Numbered from the stretch's first letter, positions 1 through 11,129 are shown. The stretch: DNA of 35,000 nucleotides from Actinidia chinensis (GCA_009663005.1 CM018898.1:10775911-10810910); one strand, 5' to 3'. Program-made: numbers and translations. The notes: generated by a model from the letters alone, not told the origin.

Positions 1-44
1 TACTGTTGAATTCCAGATTAGGGTTTTGCCTGGAGAACCCCCAA

Positions 45-251
45 ATGGCGAATCGCGCTCGGTGATCGTCATCAACGTCACTATGACCAATGTGTCGATT
101 TCGGCGAAGAGGCACTCTTGTTGGACACCAACGCAATGGCGGCGAAACCTCAATTGGCGAAGAAGCGACCACCTCTCGCTACTCTGACGAATCAGAGAAA
201 CGACCGTCAGAATTCTGCTCAGACCACAGCTCTGTGGCTAAAACGTCCATG
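45..251 (+). CDS. A-type cyclin-like first exon, partial and frame-broken
   Basis: The stretch around 130-215 reads as AKKRPPLATLTNQRN in one frame, preceded by AMAAKPQL; a second frame gives SAKRHS just upstream at about 105-120. RPPLATLTN (166-192) fits the destruction box RxxLxxLxN that targets mitotic cyclins to the APC/C ubiquitin ligase, and a short basic N-terminus with this box is typical of plant A1-type cyclins. ATG at 45 is the likely start, but the frame from it stops within a few codons, so at least two frame changes lie in about 200 bases. A good splice donor (ATG/GTGCGT) follows at 251/252, so this would be exon 1 only. The cyclin box itself is not found anywhere in the window. 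The call rests on the D-box context and is inference; another D-box protein is possible. Confidence 0.5.
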
Positions 252-345
252 GTGCGTAACATGTTGTGTTTTAATTGTTAAAATTCGTAGATGAAAAAAA
301 AACGGGCGTGTTGTTTTGTGCATAGAATGTATAAATTGTTAGTGA
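252..345 (+). other. Intron start, left flank of the Tat insertion
   Basis: The DNA after the putative donor is T-rich and non-coding. The segment 309-345 (gttttgtgcatag, then tataaatt) resembles 12592-12625 (gttttgtgcatgg, then tataaatt), which lies in the repeat block beyond the retrotransposon. The two sides of the insertion therefore belong to one repeated intron-like region. Confidence 0.5.
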
Positions 346-350
346 CTAGT
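346..350. repeat. Target-site duplication (left) of the Tat element
   Basis: CTAGT directly abuts the TG of the left LTR and is repeated exactly after the right LTR at 11918-11922. A 5-bp duplication is what Ty3/gypsy integrases make. Confidence 0.9.
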
Positions 351-1108
351 TGTAGGTGTGAGTATGTAATGCGGAAATTAGAAGTAGACACCAGCGAGAT
401 TATTCTACCTTTGGCTTCTCTTGGAGTGCTCCAAGCTCGACGTCTTCCTCTAATATCTGCACACTAACAATAGTAAGTACGGCCGCCGGAGCTGTTTCCG
501 GAAAACGGCTCTCCGACGGTCAAGTTAGATGACCTGACAGCTCTACTCAGTAACTATGAGTTTCCCCCGGAACCAGGGAAGAAGAGTTCTCTCTTGTTCC
601 AGAAGAAGAAGAAGAAAAAGAGAAAAAAGTCCTTTACCTCTACAATGGCTTCTATTTATATAGTTTAACTTGGCGCGTGCTCTGACGCGCCAACGGGTGA
701 CTTGGCTACCGGGTAGTTCACCCACTCTTCACCTCTACAGAGGGGTTGGTTATCCTCCTTGCTATCATGAATTTTCACGCCCGAATTTAGGTTGATCCTC
801 GTATCCGTGTCGTGCAAGCATCACTATGTCCCGTGTCATTGTCGGGATTCCCGCCAATTTCTGGGTATTAACCGAGCTAGGGTGTGACCATTGGCACGGC
901 TGTCGAATAGTCAAGAGTTACTCCCGAGCTCAGGTAGGGTGCATCCCTGTACTTATACCGAGCTCGAACTTACTTTGTAATATTATTTCTGCAATGTAAG
1001 TCGGCACCGGGGAGAACAGTCCTCGTATAGTGGTCAAGGCTCTCTAGCTTTATCTCCCCATGCCTTCTAGTGACTGGGTACCTTATTCGTATGTTTCGTG
1101 TCCCTACA
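351..1108 (-). repeat. 3' LTR of the Tat element (758 bp)
   Basis: The LTR begins TGTAGGTGTGAG and ends CCCTACA on the plus strand, and pairs with 11130-11917. On the minus strand it carries a TATA-like box (CTATATAAATAG, 652-663) followed by a purine- and pyrimidine-rich leader, so the promoter points in the direction of gag-pol. Relative to the other LTR it lacks about 38 bp after position 512, at the join tctcc/gacggtc. Confidence 0.93.
652..663 (-). promoter_or_regulatory. TATA-like box in the 3' LTR
   Basis: The minus strand reads CTATATAAATAG. It supports the minus orientation of the element. The matching box in the other LTR is at 11469-11477. Confidence 0.65.
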
Positions 1109-1120
1109 GTAGCCCCCTAG
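1109..1120 (-). other. Polypurine tract of the Tat element
   Basis: The minus strand reads CTAGGGGGCTAC directly next to the 3' LTR. This short G-rich tract is in the place where the PPT primes plus-strand DNA synthesis. Confidence 0.6.
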
Positions 1121-2312
1121 TTCGCGTGAGATCGGTCGTGGCTCACCGAGGTTATGCGAGCTAGATGCTCAGGCTTCGTACGCCTGACTTTTTACTTTTT
1201 TACCGTGCTGAGCGTTCCTAACGTACGGAGAGCAGCTTGGCTTCTCCGCCCTAGGTTTGTTCCCATAGGTGCTGATGTGGGGATGCCATCTGTCAGTGAT
1301 CCATTGGATTCGTCATGACGGTTCGCTCATGAAATGATGCGCCCTAGTGCCGCGTTTGGCTCAATTCCCGCATCTTCGACTTTCTTTTTAGGGCACCCCA
1401 TTTTTGCACTCTCTTTGTCATTGCAGCAATTTTTGGAGAGAGAAGGAGATCGTAGTTGTGCGCCCTCGGCATCCTTTACCGTTTCTCTTGCCGGCGGCCG
1501 TGGTTCCATTATTACACGTCGGAGGAGAGTCCTATTCGATACGGTAAGTCGTTATTTCTCCATGCTCTTGTACTTTGCTTTGAGCGCCATGAGATAGTCA
1601 AACTCCGGCGTATGTCGATGTCTCACAAATTATGAATAGGATCCGGCGGACCTGGCTGGCGTTATTCGGGTTACCTCCGTAAACTAGATTAAACCTCGTT
1701 CCCTCGGGACCTTTAGGCCCGTTCTGATCATTTGCCTCCACTTTCAGACATGCGTTGAATCGGGCTCAAATGCTTGTTCGCGATAGTGAGGCCTTAGCTC
1801 AATTCCGTGTCGACCATAGGATTCTTGATGAAGTTAAGTGATACAGCGCCCTGTCAATGATGACTGCGGATTGGGGTGAAGGAGAGGTTAATCGGATGCC
1901 CATTAGGACTTGGTTCAGTTACCAAGCCGAACTTCGATTTTCCCTCAGTAAACTCTGGAACCTTCTCTCTATCTGCTGCCACCCTTATGCAAGTCTCTGT
2001 GAACTTTGTCTGAACCGTGCTAGCGGTTGAGGCTTTGATGCAGAGAGAAGGATTAGAGTTTACTGTTGAGGATCTGTTTCATGTGTATCGTGTTGTCAAG
2101 CCTAGGAGAAACCTTGAGACCCAGATGCTCGAAGGCAATCACTACCTTCGCCTTAAGAGGCCAAATCAGCCTCAGACGAGGTTAGTTACGGATTCCCCAG
2201 ACAAAGATCAGTATCTGAATGACTTTATTTGGGTCTCAGGTCAATGGGAGTTCCCTTGCCGACGAACCTGACCCCTTCTCAATTCCTAGGCAAGGGGGTT
2301 ACATCCCTGTAG

Positions 2313-2406
2313 GTGAGAATCAGCATGCTTCCGCTTATGATACTTTTGTCAACTCGATTATGCTATATAAGAGATAATTGACTGTTTCATTTGTTTGCTT
2401 TTGCAG
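2313..2406 (+). other. Candidate intron in the antisense ORF
   Basis: Donor GTAG/GTGAGA at 2312/2313 and acceptor CTTTTGCAG at 2406 delimit 94 bases with a T-rich 3' end. The flanks join an open frame: GGYIPV before it continues into FNRRFW after it. A second acceptor-like sequence (TTATTTCAG, ending 2987) and a donor-like CG/GTAAGT near 1543 suggest more introns, but their partners are unclear. Confidence 0.4.
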
Positions 2407-3056
2407 GATTCAACAGACGCTTTTGGAGGAGGAGCGATCGGTGGGTTCGGCCGCAATTAGCGCTGTGAATAATTGTGGGCGCTACCTAAATCCAAGAGTC
2501 TCCGATTTACTAGGTTAACTCCCCTTATACCGGTATACCATTCCCTCTTTGATCCGCTCGTCAGTGGACCCCGTTCTTCCCCGTCTCCAGATCCGCAGAC
2601 CAGGTTGCATGCCAAGGAGCTCAACTATCTGACGAGTCAGTGGATTTATTTGAAGGGATTCTCGCGAGCTCCGGAAGGCTGTTATAAGAGGCCACAAGGC
2701 GAAAGTTTTGGCTATGGCCCCCCAATTTGCCGTTGTGGAGCTCGGAAAAAAGTCCCCTCTACAGTACTTCTTAAGGCCCATGAGACCTGCGTTGCTCTAG
2801 GCAATGCAGTGATGCTCCCCAAGAAGTCGCGGGATCATGCTACTGAAACCATTGCAAAATTCGGGGCGCTCGTTATGCTGGGGGCCCAAGTTAGAATTTT
2901 CATGTTACCAGCTTTCAATCCTGATTAACGAATCTGATCCACGCTATTCTTCTCTAATCCATCTCTTTTTTTTCTTAGTTATTTCAGCGGGCTGTATCTC
3001 CTTACTCCGGCTTAAAACAGGGTGTGGTGATCTAAATAAGTGCAAACCAAAGGCAT

Positions 3057-3166
3057 AGCCTCGAGAAGGAGCTGAAACAGACTCAGTCTGAGCTCGCAGA
3101 TGCACGGTCGGCAGCCGAGATCGCGATCCTGCAGCGGAACCACGCTAGCAAGAATCGTCCGCCCTA
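3057..3166 (+). other. Coiled-coil segment of the antisense ORF
   Basis: About 36 residues are rich in Glu, Lys, Ala, Leu and Gln, with hydrophobic residues at heptad-like spacing. The frame opens only a few codons upstream and ends shortly after 3166, where an A-run (3167-3176) follows. Confidence 0.5.
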
Positions 3167-3500
3167 AAAAAAAAAAGGGGCTTTTGCTTGTGATGAAGTG
3201 TCATGAAGGTGTTCGAGCCGCGCTTTTGATCGGACTGGAGACGTGTATAATGGCAAGCTAGCCAAGCTCTGCCCCAGTATTTTCAAAAGGGATGGCTCGC
3301 TTGTTTGAAGGAGCTTCAGATCCCACTTGATCACCCGCGTGTCGTCCTTCTGGCCCCTCCAACCAACTCCCTGCCCTCCATCCAACCCGGCCCTTCGGAC
3401 GATATTCACCAATCAACCTGCCCGACTTCAACGAAGAAGAGCAATGCGACCCTACCTGCTGATGAGGGAAATATCAACACTGCAGGGGGGGGGTAGTGGA

Positions 3501-4759
3501 AGCTCATGCAGGGGTCCGCGGAATGCTATAGAGACCGAGCTAGGGAGGCAGAGGGTTACCGGGCTGTAAAGCCGAGGGTGAAAACCTCATTTAGAAACAC
3601 TTCCTTGAGTGATTTCATTTCTTCTTCTGTTGAGTCTTATCTTATTGACTTTTAGACTTTGAATGTTTATTCATTATGCATTTCGGTCTGACTGTTTTTT
3701 GCCATTTCCTAAGTGCTTTGATCTCAGTTCGTGACTTTATCTCTTATTAAGAACGATTTCCTTTGAGTCTTTGCATGAGCTGACTCCTCCTCAGCGAGTT
3801 CAAATAAGCCGCGTCGCATCCCACTCGCTGTGAATTGGCGCTGGACTCGCCACATGTTAAATGACATTCGTAACTAGCTCCGGTGGTTCAATAACCGTTT
3901 TCCCCCCCCATGGTCCACGTTCATGCCCCCACTTCGACAAACGTAGCGTCGTTCGAACCAGCTCTGGAGTCTATCATCCTCCCGATGCGTTTGAACGTCG
4001 CATTAAATTCGGTCACGCACCCTGATTTGATGAACACACTCCACCATCATTCGAAACAATCTCTTCTGAGAGCAATAGTCTGTTCACAAAAAATATTCTC
4101 GTTCTCCAGCCTCGCTGGGCTCCTGTATTTGAAAATTCCCTGTAAACTCCGAGGGGTCAAGATGATTTTTCTCCTCGATGCAAGTATCCTAGACGTGGGT
4201 GGGATTGGCAAACAATTCTGTCTCATCGACTTCTGTTCTCACAGTTTTGTAGTCTGAAGCTTCTATTCCCAAAACCTCTGTAGCTTTAAGCTTTATCCGT
4301 AATCGGCCCGTGCTTGTGGGTCCGTTGAGTTGGCCTCTCCGTCACCTCCGCACTCGCCGAGTATCGAAGTCTTGTTGGGAGTCGTGCCTTATTTCGAGGC
4401 AACTATCCACAAGACTTAAAAGAATCAGTTGAAGGCCCGTGCTTGCGCTTCTTACATTAATTGATGACCGGGGACATGGTTCCATTATCATTCAAATGGA
4501 AGGCTAGCGCTCGTTAAAGTGTTACTGTGAAGATTTGGAAAGCTTTACCTGGACCTCTCACTTTCCCTTTCAGCAAAATTCGTCTTACCTTAGGTTTTGA
4601 TTGTGATTGTATATCCGCGGCAGGCTTTAATCTGAACTTCTTCTTTTGTAACTGACTCAATGCTAATTTACTTCTCAGTCTTTTGCCATTTAATTTTTGC
4701 AAAGTCCGTTCTTCACATTCTGGCTTCACTTAAGTAAATAGATGAAAACTACCAAGAGT
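3501..4759. other. Tat post-pol non-coding region
   Basis: No recognisable protein domain is present. The plus-strand frame at 3910-4257 (115 residues) resembles nothing I know and overlaps no pol motif. This part lies between the antisense ORF and the tandem array and probably belongs to the element's long 3' untranslated region. Confidence 0.4.
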
Positions 4760-5290
4760 AATTCGGAGCTCGGTTGAAAACTCGACTAACTCTTCTCGAA
4801 ATAATTTAATCGAGTTGATCTTGAAAAATTATCGGACAAGAATCGGAGCATGGTCAGCTCGGCTAGCTTCCCCTCGGTTTTTAACAAGTGTTACTTGATT
4901 AACGCGACGAAGTCAGTTCGGTGCTTTTGCGAAGTCCGGCTACCCTTTCGCGATTTGATTCAGTTAACTTGTAAAATATCGGACAAGCTCGGAAGCATCG
5001 GTCAAGCAGGCTAGCTTCCCCCGGTTTTTACCAAGTGTTAATGCTTAAAGCTTACGAAGGCAGTTCGTGCTTTTGCAAAACTCGGCTAACCCCTTCTGCG
5101 ATTTGATCAAGTAACTTGTAAAAATTATAGGACAAGCTCGGAGCATGCGTCAAGCTCGGCTAGCTTCCCTTCGGTTTTTACCAAGTGTTTACTTGATACA
5201 GCTACGAAGGCAGTTAGTTCGGTGCTTTTGGGAACGCTCGAGCAACCCTTCTCTCGATGTGATCAAGTTAAACCTTTGTAAAAATTATCA
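4760..5290. repeat. Three-copy ~148-bp tandem array in the Tat element
   Basis: The landmark ATCGGACAAG recurs at 4831 and 4978, and as ATAGGACAAG at 5127, giving spacings of 147 and 149. Each unit also holds GGCTAGCTTCCC, a CGGTTTTTA.CAAGTGTTA-like stretch, GTGCTTTTG and a CGAT.TGAT motif. Partial units continue on both sides (4760-4830 and up to about 5290). Tandem arrays in the post-pol region of Tat/Ogre elements are known sources of plant satellite DNA. The copies differ by many substitutions and small indels. Confidence 0.85.
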
Positions 5291-5383
5291 GAGTAAAGGT
5301 TGTAAACATTATTTGCGTAACAGAATAATTGAAAGATGCAATGCTTTTTACATATATTGAAGCTCCGTTCGGCATTTTACAAT

Positions 5384-6640
5384 TCAGTGGAAGTACTTTC
5401 GCAGATTGTTTGAATTCCAGGGTCGCGGGATTTCTTTTCTTCTCATCCCCAAATAAGTAAGAACCTGCGTCTGTTTGATTATTTTGTTGGGCCCCTCCCA
5501 GTTCGGGCCAGCTTGGCCGTCGTTTGATCTTGGTGTTTCCAACGACTTTTCTGGGGGATGAAGGCTTTCCACTTCAATTCTCTCCTTGAACCTTCTGGTT
5601 GAAGGATTTAGCCCGCTGCTTTTGATAGTCGGCCGTTCTGATGAGTGATTCTCTCTCTTTCTTCAACCACCTAAGTCTAGATCTCTGGTAGACCTTGTTG
5701 TTATGAGATGTGTTGTAAGCTCTGTCCAAATTATTGGCAAACCGACTCGCAGTGGATTATGGCTTCGAATCCGAAAGCCAGTGCGTATTGCGTCTCGTTC
5801 GTCGTTTCCGTCAGTGTGGGTTCTCTAAGCCCACACACTTTGCCAACTCATCGACCCCTCGTCCTTTGGCCTCTATATCATTTTTTGATCCCGTTCATGA
5901 TGTCTTATTAGTGGCCTTGGCTTGGCCATTGCCTGCGTGTAGCTCGGCGTTAGAGTTGTAGAATTCAATCTTCAGTTGCTCTAACATACTCCTGACTTTG
6001 CTTCCGACAATTGGGTACCGGCATTATCCGACACGAAGGCTCGTGGGATGCCCAAATTTGGATGGATGGACCGCGAATAAAACCTATCACGTCTGTCTCT
6101 CTGATCTTGCCAGCGGCTTCAGCTTCTCCCATTTAGTGAAGTAATCGTCGTTGCAAGTAGAACTCTTGTTGCCAGGAGCTCTGGGTAGGACTCCTACGAT
6201 ATCCATTCCCCATTGGGCGAAGGGCAAGGACTATTGTAAGAGGGGACAAGTCCCTTGGAGGTTGATGGTATCAGGGGTTGAAAAGAGCTGACACTTGTTG
6301 CACTTGCGCAATATACCTGTGCTCTTCTGCAGGTAGGCCACCAGTACCCTGGAAAGGGCTCTGTTGTGCCAACGATCTTCCCCCAGAGTGTAGTCCACAC
6401 ATTCCCTGCATGGATTTCATAAAGTACGTGTCCTCAACGAGGCTCGGAGTGTACACACAGCAAGTAGGGGCCTTGTAAGACCTTTTGTATACAAGTCTCC
6501 TGTGGGAGAATTCCAGAATCGTGAAGCCTTGATATGGTTTATGCGCCTCCTTTCTTGTATTGGTAGCTGGTCGGTCCGCCAAAATAGTTCACGATAGGGT
6601 CCACTAGCTAGGACCAAGTTGCGTGGTTGACAAAAGAACG
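5384..6640 (-). pseudogene. Integrase domain and pol C-terminus of the Tat element
   Basis: Reading leftward on the minus strand, the zinc-binding region has MCGLHSGGRSLA (6400-6470) and GYWWPTCRRAQVYCASAT. The catalytic core follows with WGMDIVG (6192-6212), which holds the first Asp; then FVSDN (6023-6037), the second Asp; and a degraded QAMAKP segment near 5920-5950 after the expected Glu. The C-terminal part has PNWEGP (about 5490-5507) and ends PRPWNSNNLRKYFH with a stop at 5384, matching the usual end of Tat pol. Integrase inserts the cDNA into the host genome and makes the 5-bp duplication seen here. Several frame breaks between these blocks leave no open frame across the domain. Confidence 0.9.
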
Positions 6641-7700
6641 GATGATTGTGTTTCTTCTATACTGGGGAACCAAGACGACATCGACTGCTACCGGTTCTGC
6701 CATGGTCCCCTTCAAAAGCGGATGCTAAAGATGCAAAGCGCATTGCATGCGCGTTGAATTCTACCAGACCTCTCGCTTTTAACCGCTCGAAACTCGCGAG
6801 AAGGTTTTTTGCCACCTGGCAAATATTTCACCATTTTAAAACCCCTCGAGCTCAAATTTGCCTGTCACATAAATTATTCTAGTTTTTGAATAGCTGTATA
6901 CGCATTAGCTCCGGCACTCCAGTTGCTGGCAGACCTCAACCCTGCGATAGAGCCTTTCATATCAATTATTGTTGTCGTTGGGAAAGTAAATCTGAGCATT
7001 GTTGAAGACTGCGCTCAGGGACTCCTCAAAACTACTCTTGCGCTGCCCCTTGGTTGTTTCTGGCCCCCCCCCCCCCCGCTCCGTCCGAGTACATATGAAT
7101 GCCACAGAAGGCTCTGCCTGGGTGGTTCTAAAGTAACCTCTGCTCCCTCAGGTAAACCCTTTAGTTCAGCGGGGCCTCCTTCTTGTGCTTGGATTGACCT
7201 CGGTATTCTCTTCTGTATTTCGAGTTCGGACGATGCATTTTGTGAGTTTTTCCCTCTCTGCAAGGTTTGGATTGGATCTACCATGGATTTTTCGGCTTAG
7301 GAGAAAACTCTGCCACGAAGTCCGCCAATACCTGCCCCTGATTTCGCCCTTGGTAAGAAACTTCTGTCAAAATGCCACAAGTTTAAGGACCATTTAGAGA
7401 GTCAACCCGTTAGGTCCGCTTTCATCAATATGGCCTTGAGCGGGGGAAATTCAGTGTTACACCGAGATTGGGGTGTGCTTAAAAATAGTGCAGAGCTTGA
7501 GTGAGGTCACTACTAGGGGCCAGAACGAGAGGCTTTTCCAATGGCAGTATCGTGTTGACAATTAGTCAGTGTTTTGCTCACAAAATAGATCCGGGGCGTG
7601 CTCGTGAACTCTATCTTAACAAGACGAGCTCACCGCGTGTTCGGACACAGCAAGATAAAAACGTGGAGCAACTTCTCCTTCGTTCGGGGTGGATAGGAAA
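6640..7700 (-). pseudogene. RNase H region of the Tat element (apparently two RNase H modules)
   Basis: The part near RT (7300-7700) has phrases that usually end the gypsy RNase H, such as a QVLADFV-like stretch near 7320-7350. The part at 6700-7290 has weak matches to the second, archaeal-type RNase H found in Tat elements, with ASFERFKARGLVEFNAHA-like wording split between frames at 6740-6800. RNase H removes the RNA strand during reverse transcription. No intact catalytic set can be read because of frame shifts, some at a C/G homopolymer (7066-7078). The division into two modules is inference from the length and clade. Confidence 0.65.
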
Positions 7701-8720
7701 GATGGAGGTTTGGTCAGATATTTTTTGAATTGTGGTAGCGCCACATCGGATTCCTAATCCTACGAAGAACTGGCATTTTTGCGCCAAAAGAGCTCTCTTT
7801 TTAAAAAATAGGCGACATTTGTCAGAGACTTGACGATGTGAACCGATTGAGAAGCTGCTGCCATCCCGGTGAATTTCTGACACCTCTTTGGTATTCCCGG
7901 GATCGGCTTATCTGAGCTATGGAAGCAATCTGCTCTGGGTTTGCTGAGATTCATCATCTTGTCGACTAGATGTCCCAGGAAGTCCACAAGCCCGACACCA
8001 AAGGCAAACTTCGCTTGCATTTAAGTCTGAGGCTTATGTGGTCGGAGGATTGAGAAAATCTCGTTCAAGTCCTGAGGTTGATAGACTTTCTTTTACTTTC
8101 CACCCCCATGTCGTCGATGTAGGCATCTATGGTCTTTTCCCAAAGACGTGATTGAACATTTTTGTTTACCATTATTGGTACATGGTCCCTGCGTTTTTAG
8201 CTCAGGGCATGAACTTTTAGCAGAGAACACTCCCTTGGGGGTCATAAATGCAAAAGTATTTTCTTGATCCGGTTATGTTATAGCGATTTGATGGGGGGTA
8301 ATACTCTGTACAATCGGAGGAAACTCATACGGGCATGGACCCGAGGTGCCTATCAACCAACTGATCTATCTTCGACGTGGGAGGAAACAATCTTTGGGAC
8401 AAGCCCGGTTTGGAGGTTGGTGAAATCGACACAGGACCTGCAATGCCCGTGTTCTTTTTTACACCACGGTATTCGACAGTCCAACTGGGGGTAAATGACT
8501 TCGGGACTATTGCGTCCACCTCCCTGAGCTTCTCCACTCTTCAATAACAGCATCCTGTGCTCGGGGGAGCCGACATCCTTTTCCCCTTTGTTTGACCGGG
8601 GTCGGACATCCGGTGGTTTGAATGTTCAGCTCGTGCTTGATTAACGTTTGGGTCGATTCCCGGCATTTCGTATTTCGAAAGGGTCCATGCAAATGCTTCG
8701 ATGTAACTTTCACGAGTTGG
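7700..8720 (-). pseudogene. Reverse transcriptase domain of the Tat element
   Basis: In transcription order the domain shows MPGIDP (near 8670), a typical Tat segment just before RT; VEKLREVDAI (8500-8535); CVDFTNLQ (8411-8433), the conserved block with a catalytic Asp; then YIDDM (8107-8121), the catalytic YxDD box; and FAFGVGLVDFLGHLV (7965-8010), the conserved motif after it. This enzyme copies the element RNA into DNA, primed by the tRNA bound at the PBS at 11111-11129. The frame changes several times, so the domain is inactive as sequenced or the sequence contains errors. Confidence 0.92.
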
Positions 8721-9300
8721 CTGAGCTAGGTTTCTCTCGCATTCATTAGGTCTGCACGACAGAAAAATCGATCTGAGCCGGCTCATCCAGTTCATAGCGC
8801 ACAATTCCGATGACTTGCATCGGGATCTGAACCCATATCCTCCAGCAATTCTATATCCTCCTCGATAATTTGAAAGCTTCCATCGCCATCTTAGTTGACA
8901 CTGTGGCAAGTGGTAGCATGTTTTTTGCGGCCACTTGGTCTCCATAAATGGCCTCCTCGCTCAGGGCGTGAGAAATTTTATGGGTTGGTGAATGTGGAAG
9001 CCACTCTTTCATCCGTGCATCAATCTCTTTTCCCGATAGCATTATATGGTGATGTATATCACACTCAAATCCGTCATCAGTTTGGGAGCCTACTAGGTTT
9101 TGAGAGACACGTTCCCAAAGGCCAATGGGCTTAAGCATTAAACCCGACTAGAGGAGCTCAAGCTGAGTTTCAATTGGTCTTGTGGGATTTGTTTAATTGC
9201 TTGGAATAAAGTAAACATGACATCGAACGAGCTTCCAGTATCACAAGGTTCTTTTGACGTGTATCCTCCGATCCTCTAATTGCACAACAACTAGGGTCGA
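8720..9300 (-). pseudogene. Aspartic protease region of the Tat element
   Basis: The minus strand reads DTGSSFDVMF at 9213-9242, the retroviral-type aspartic protease active site (D-T/S-G). Downstream come LGLMLKPIG-like wording near 9130 and GDQVAAK (about 8925-8950), which match the conserved stretch between protease and RT in Tat elements. The protease cuts the Gag-Pol polyprotein. Frame changes on both sides. Confidence 0.8.
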
Positions 9301-9429
9301 GTAGGATGTATGTTACTCTTTCGAGGTTCGCCTGGAAAAGGCATGAAAAAACACATTCCCTCTCAATCCCGGCTGTCGTACTTCTCGGCGTGATTGGACC
9401 AAGAGCAACCGGTGCATTGTTATCATGCG

Positions 9430-11081
9430 GATCTGTTCTGGATTCTACTCTCTAGACTGGGGCATTGGGCCCCCGATTATTGTGGATGGTGCCCAGGGGC
9501 AAGTCTTCATACTTGCTCTGCCGCCTCTTCTGTCTCCTCCCTGACTCGATCAGGCCTTCTGTTGGCTTCGGCTTCGGCCGCTTTCGCCCGAGTCGTCTCA
9601 GTATAAACAAACTCTTTAGGTGTTTGTCGTGGACCAATTGCTCTAGAAAACGCCTAAGATCTCTGAAGTTCTTAGTTTGTGCCCTTTCTCGCCGTGTGAT
9701 TCTCTGAGCACCCCAACGCTTGTGTGATTTTGCCTTTTTGGCGTGCACCCATCGGTTTTTTCCGGTTTATGAAGTATGGTTTGTCTCTGATTCAACCAGG
9801 AGTTTGTAAATCGGTTCTTTAAAGACAACTAATTCCCTCTTGCTTTAGCCCTTGTTTCGTATGGAGTAGACCAATCTTTCCTCCTCCCTAACTGAGCCTC
9901 TCCGCGCCCAAAGTTTGCCTTCCGTTCTTCTCGGACTCCCTAAAGTTCATCCTCCAATCAGGCGAACATCTCGACCTGGGGGACATGAGGTCCCGGAGGC
10001 CGGGTTGAGGTTTCAGCGTCAGTCTCCCATATTTGTCCCCCGGGGACAATCGAGCTTGTAGATTTGACACGACCATCTCCTTGACATTCCTCGATGTCAT
10101 TGTACGTTTTCCAATATCTCTACTGTATTCCTGAGCGACTCGGTTTGGCCTTTCTTCACGTTAGCAACGAGCTAACTGCCTTCGGGGCCTTGGTATTTAT
10201 GGGACCAAAAACCGAGCCTACAAAAGACTCGGTGAGCTGATAAAAAGTTTCTATTGAACCATGGCGATAATCTGTAGAAACCATTTCAACTTAGGTCTTC
10301 CTAGAATGGACGGGAATACTTGCCACAGAGGCATCCATATGATTCACAGAGCCATTATATGTCTCACGTGGCTCACATTGGGACCGAGGATCTGCCTTCC
10401 CGTCGGACAAGGTGGAACCTGGGTGGTACGAATTTCTCCGAGGGATCCACATCCCTTCTATCTCACGGGAAAGAAATGGAGTCTGGAACCCGAAATTGAC
10501 TCCTTTTTTCGTACTAATGCCACTGGATGGGCCGCAGATCACATTGGCATGACGCTCATTACTGCACTGGCCTCCCTTCGGCTATTGAGCTTTTGTCTCA
10601 AATTCACCATCTGACTCCTTTTTGCATTGAGAGCGTCCCGTAGGTCTTTACTCCTTCGCGACCGATGAGGGGAGACTTCCGCTTGCTCGACACTTCAGTT
10701 CTGTTATCACCGTGACTCTCCGGTTCGGATCACGTAACGGGTCGCCTCTCCCTCTGCATTCTCATTGGCTGGGCTCCTTCTCCTCCTGATCTTATCCTGG
10801 AAGACTATATATTGTCTGCCTGGACCGGCCCCATAAGCCGATTGTCAACCAAAATCTGAGCCATTTGCATTAGCTGTGCTTGCAGTCGTCCTTTCGTGAC
10901 ATCCCGGTCGTCTCTTGCGCCGGGGGATAACCAACCCGGCTTCTGCTTTGAGGTGGCCTTCGCCGCCCTCTGTGCATCAGCCAGTAGTTTGCCCCCTCTG
11001 TCCCCAGGCGTTCTAGGGACATGTGGGGGTTCCCCCCGGGTTTTGACGACTGCCGGAACAGTTTTCTCCTTCAGAAGTCAT
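9430..11081 (-). pseudogene. gag of the Tat element
   Basis: Likely start: ATG at 11081-11079 (MTSEGENCSGSR), about 50 bases after the PBS. Recognisable Tat gag pieces are QMAQILVDNRLMGPVQAD near 10820-10870, REIEGMWIPRRN (about 10430-10470) followed by DGKADPRS, a LSPGDK segment near 10030, RDLMSPRSRCSPDWRM (9950-10000), and RRFLEQLVHDKHLK (9610-9670), the stretch between capsid and protease. Gag forms the cytoplasmic particle that packages the RNA. No clean CCHC zinc knuckle could be read. The frame is broken many times. Confidence 0.8.
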
Positions 11082-11110
11082 GGGTCTCCTAGCAGGTATC
11101 AACAGCCGAT

Positions 11111-11129
11111 TTCCCACAGACGGCGCCAA
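11111..11129 (-). other. Primer-binding site of the Tat element
   Basis: The minus strand reads TTGGCGCCGTCTGTGGGAA immediately inside the 5' LTR. The first bases (TGGCGCCGT) complement the 3' end of plant tRNA-Asp as I recall it; the rest does not, so the actual primer tRNA is uncertain. The same start is known in many Tat elements. Confidence 0.85.

Larger units (their letters stand above)
1330..3500 (+). pseudogene. Antisense additional ORF of the Tat element, frame-broken
   Basis: This plus-strand coding-like region lies between the end of pol and the 3' LTR, opposite to gag-pol. The clearest block, 2017-2271, includes LEFTVEDLFHVYRVVKPRR, then LVTDSPDKDQYL and FIWVSGQWEF; another block, 2600-2760, includes LHAKELNYLTSQW. 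The wording resembles the extra antisense ORF of Tat-clade elements, often annotated as a putative plant transposon protein. The C-terminal part (3057-3166) reads SLEKELKQTQSELADARSA, a heptad-rich coiled coil, followed near 3410-3440 by NLPDFNEEE. Stops and frame shifts separate the blocks. At least one candidate intron interrupts it. Function is unknown. A gag-like or transposase-derived role would be inference. The homology is recalled, not searched. Confidence 0.6.

Noticed and set aside
90..281. 63-residue plus frame overlapping the cyclin-like exon
   Set aside because: It is out of frame with the D-box block and only contributes its last residues after a frame change; I report the exon instead.
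1334..1597. 87-residue plus frame as a stand-alone gene
   Set aside because: It lies inside the Tat element and at best forms the beginning of the antisense ORF; no domain is visible.
3910..4257. 115-residue plus frame
   Set aside because: It lies in the post-pol region of the Tat element with no recognisable motif and no support for expression.
9465..9707. Plus-strand frames around 9394-9707
   Set aside because: They are complements of the minus-strand gag region, which carries the recognisable wording.
10261..10614. 117-residue plus frame
   Set aside because: It is the complement of the gag core, where the minus strand reads IEGMWIPRR and DGKADPRS.
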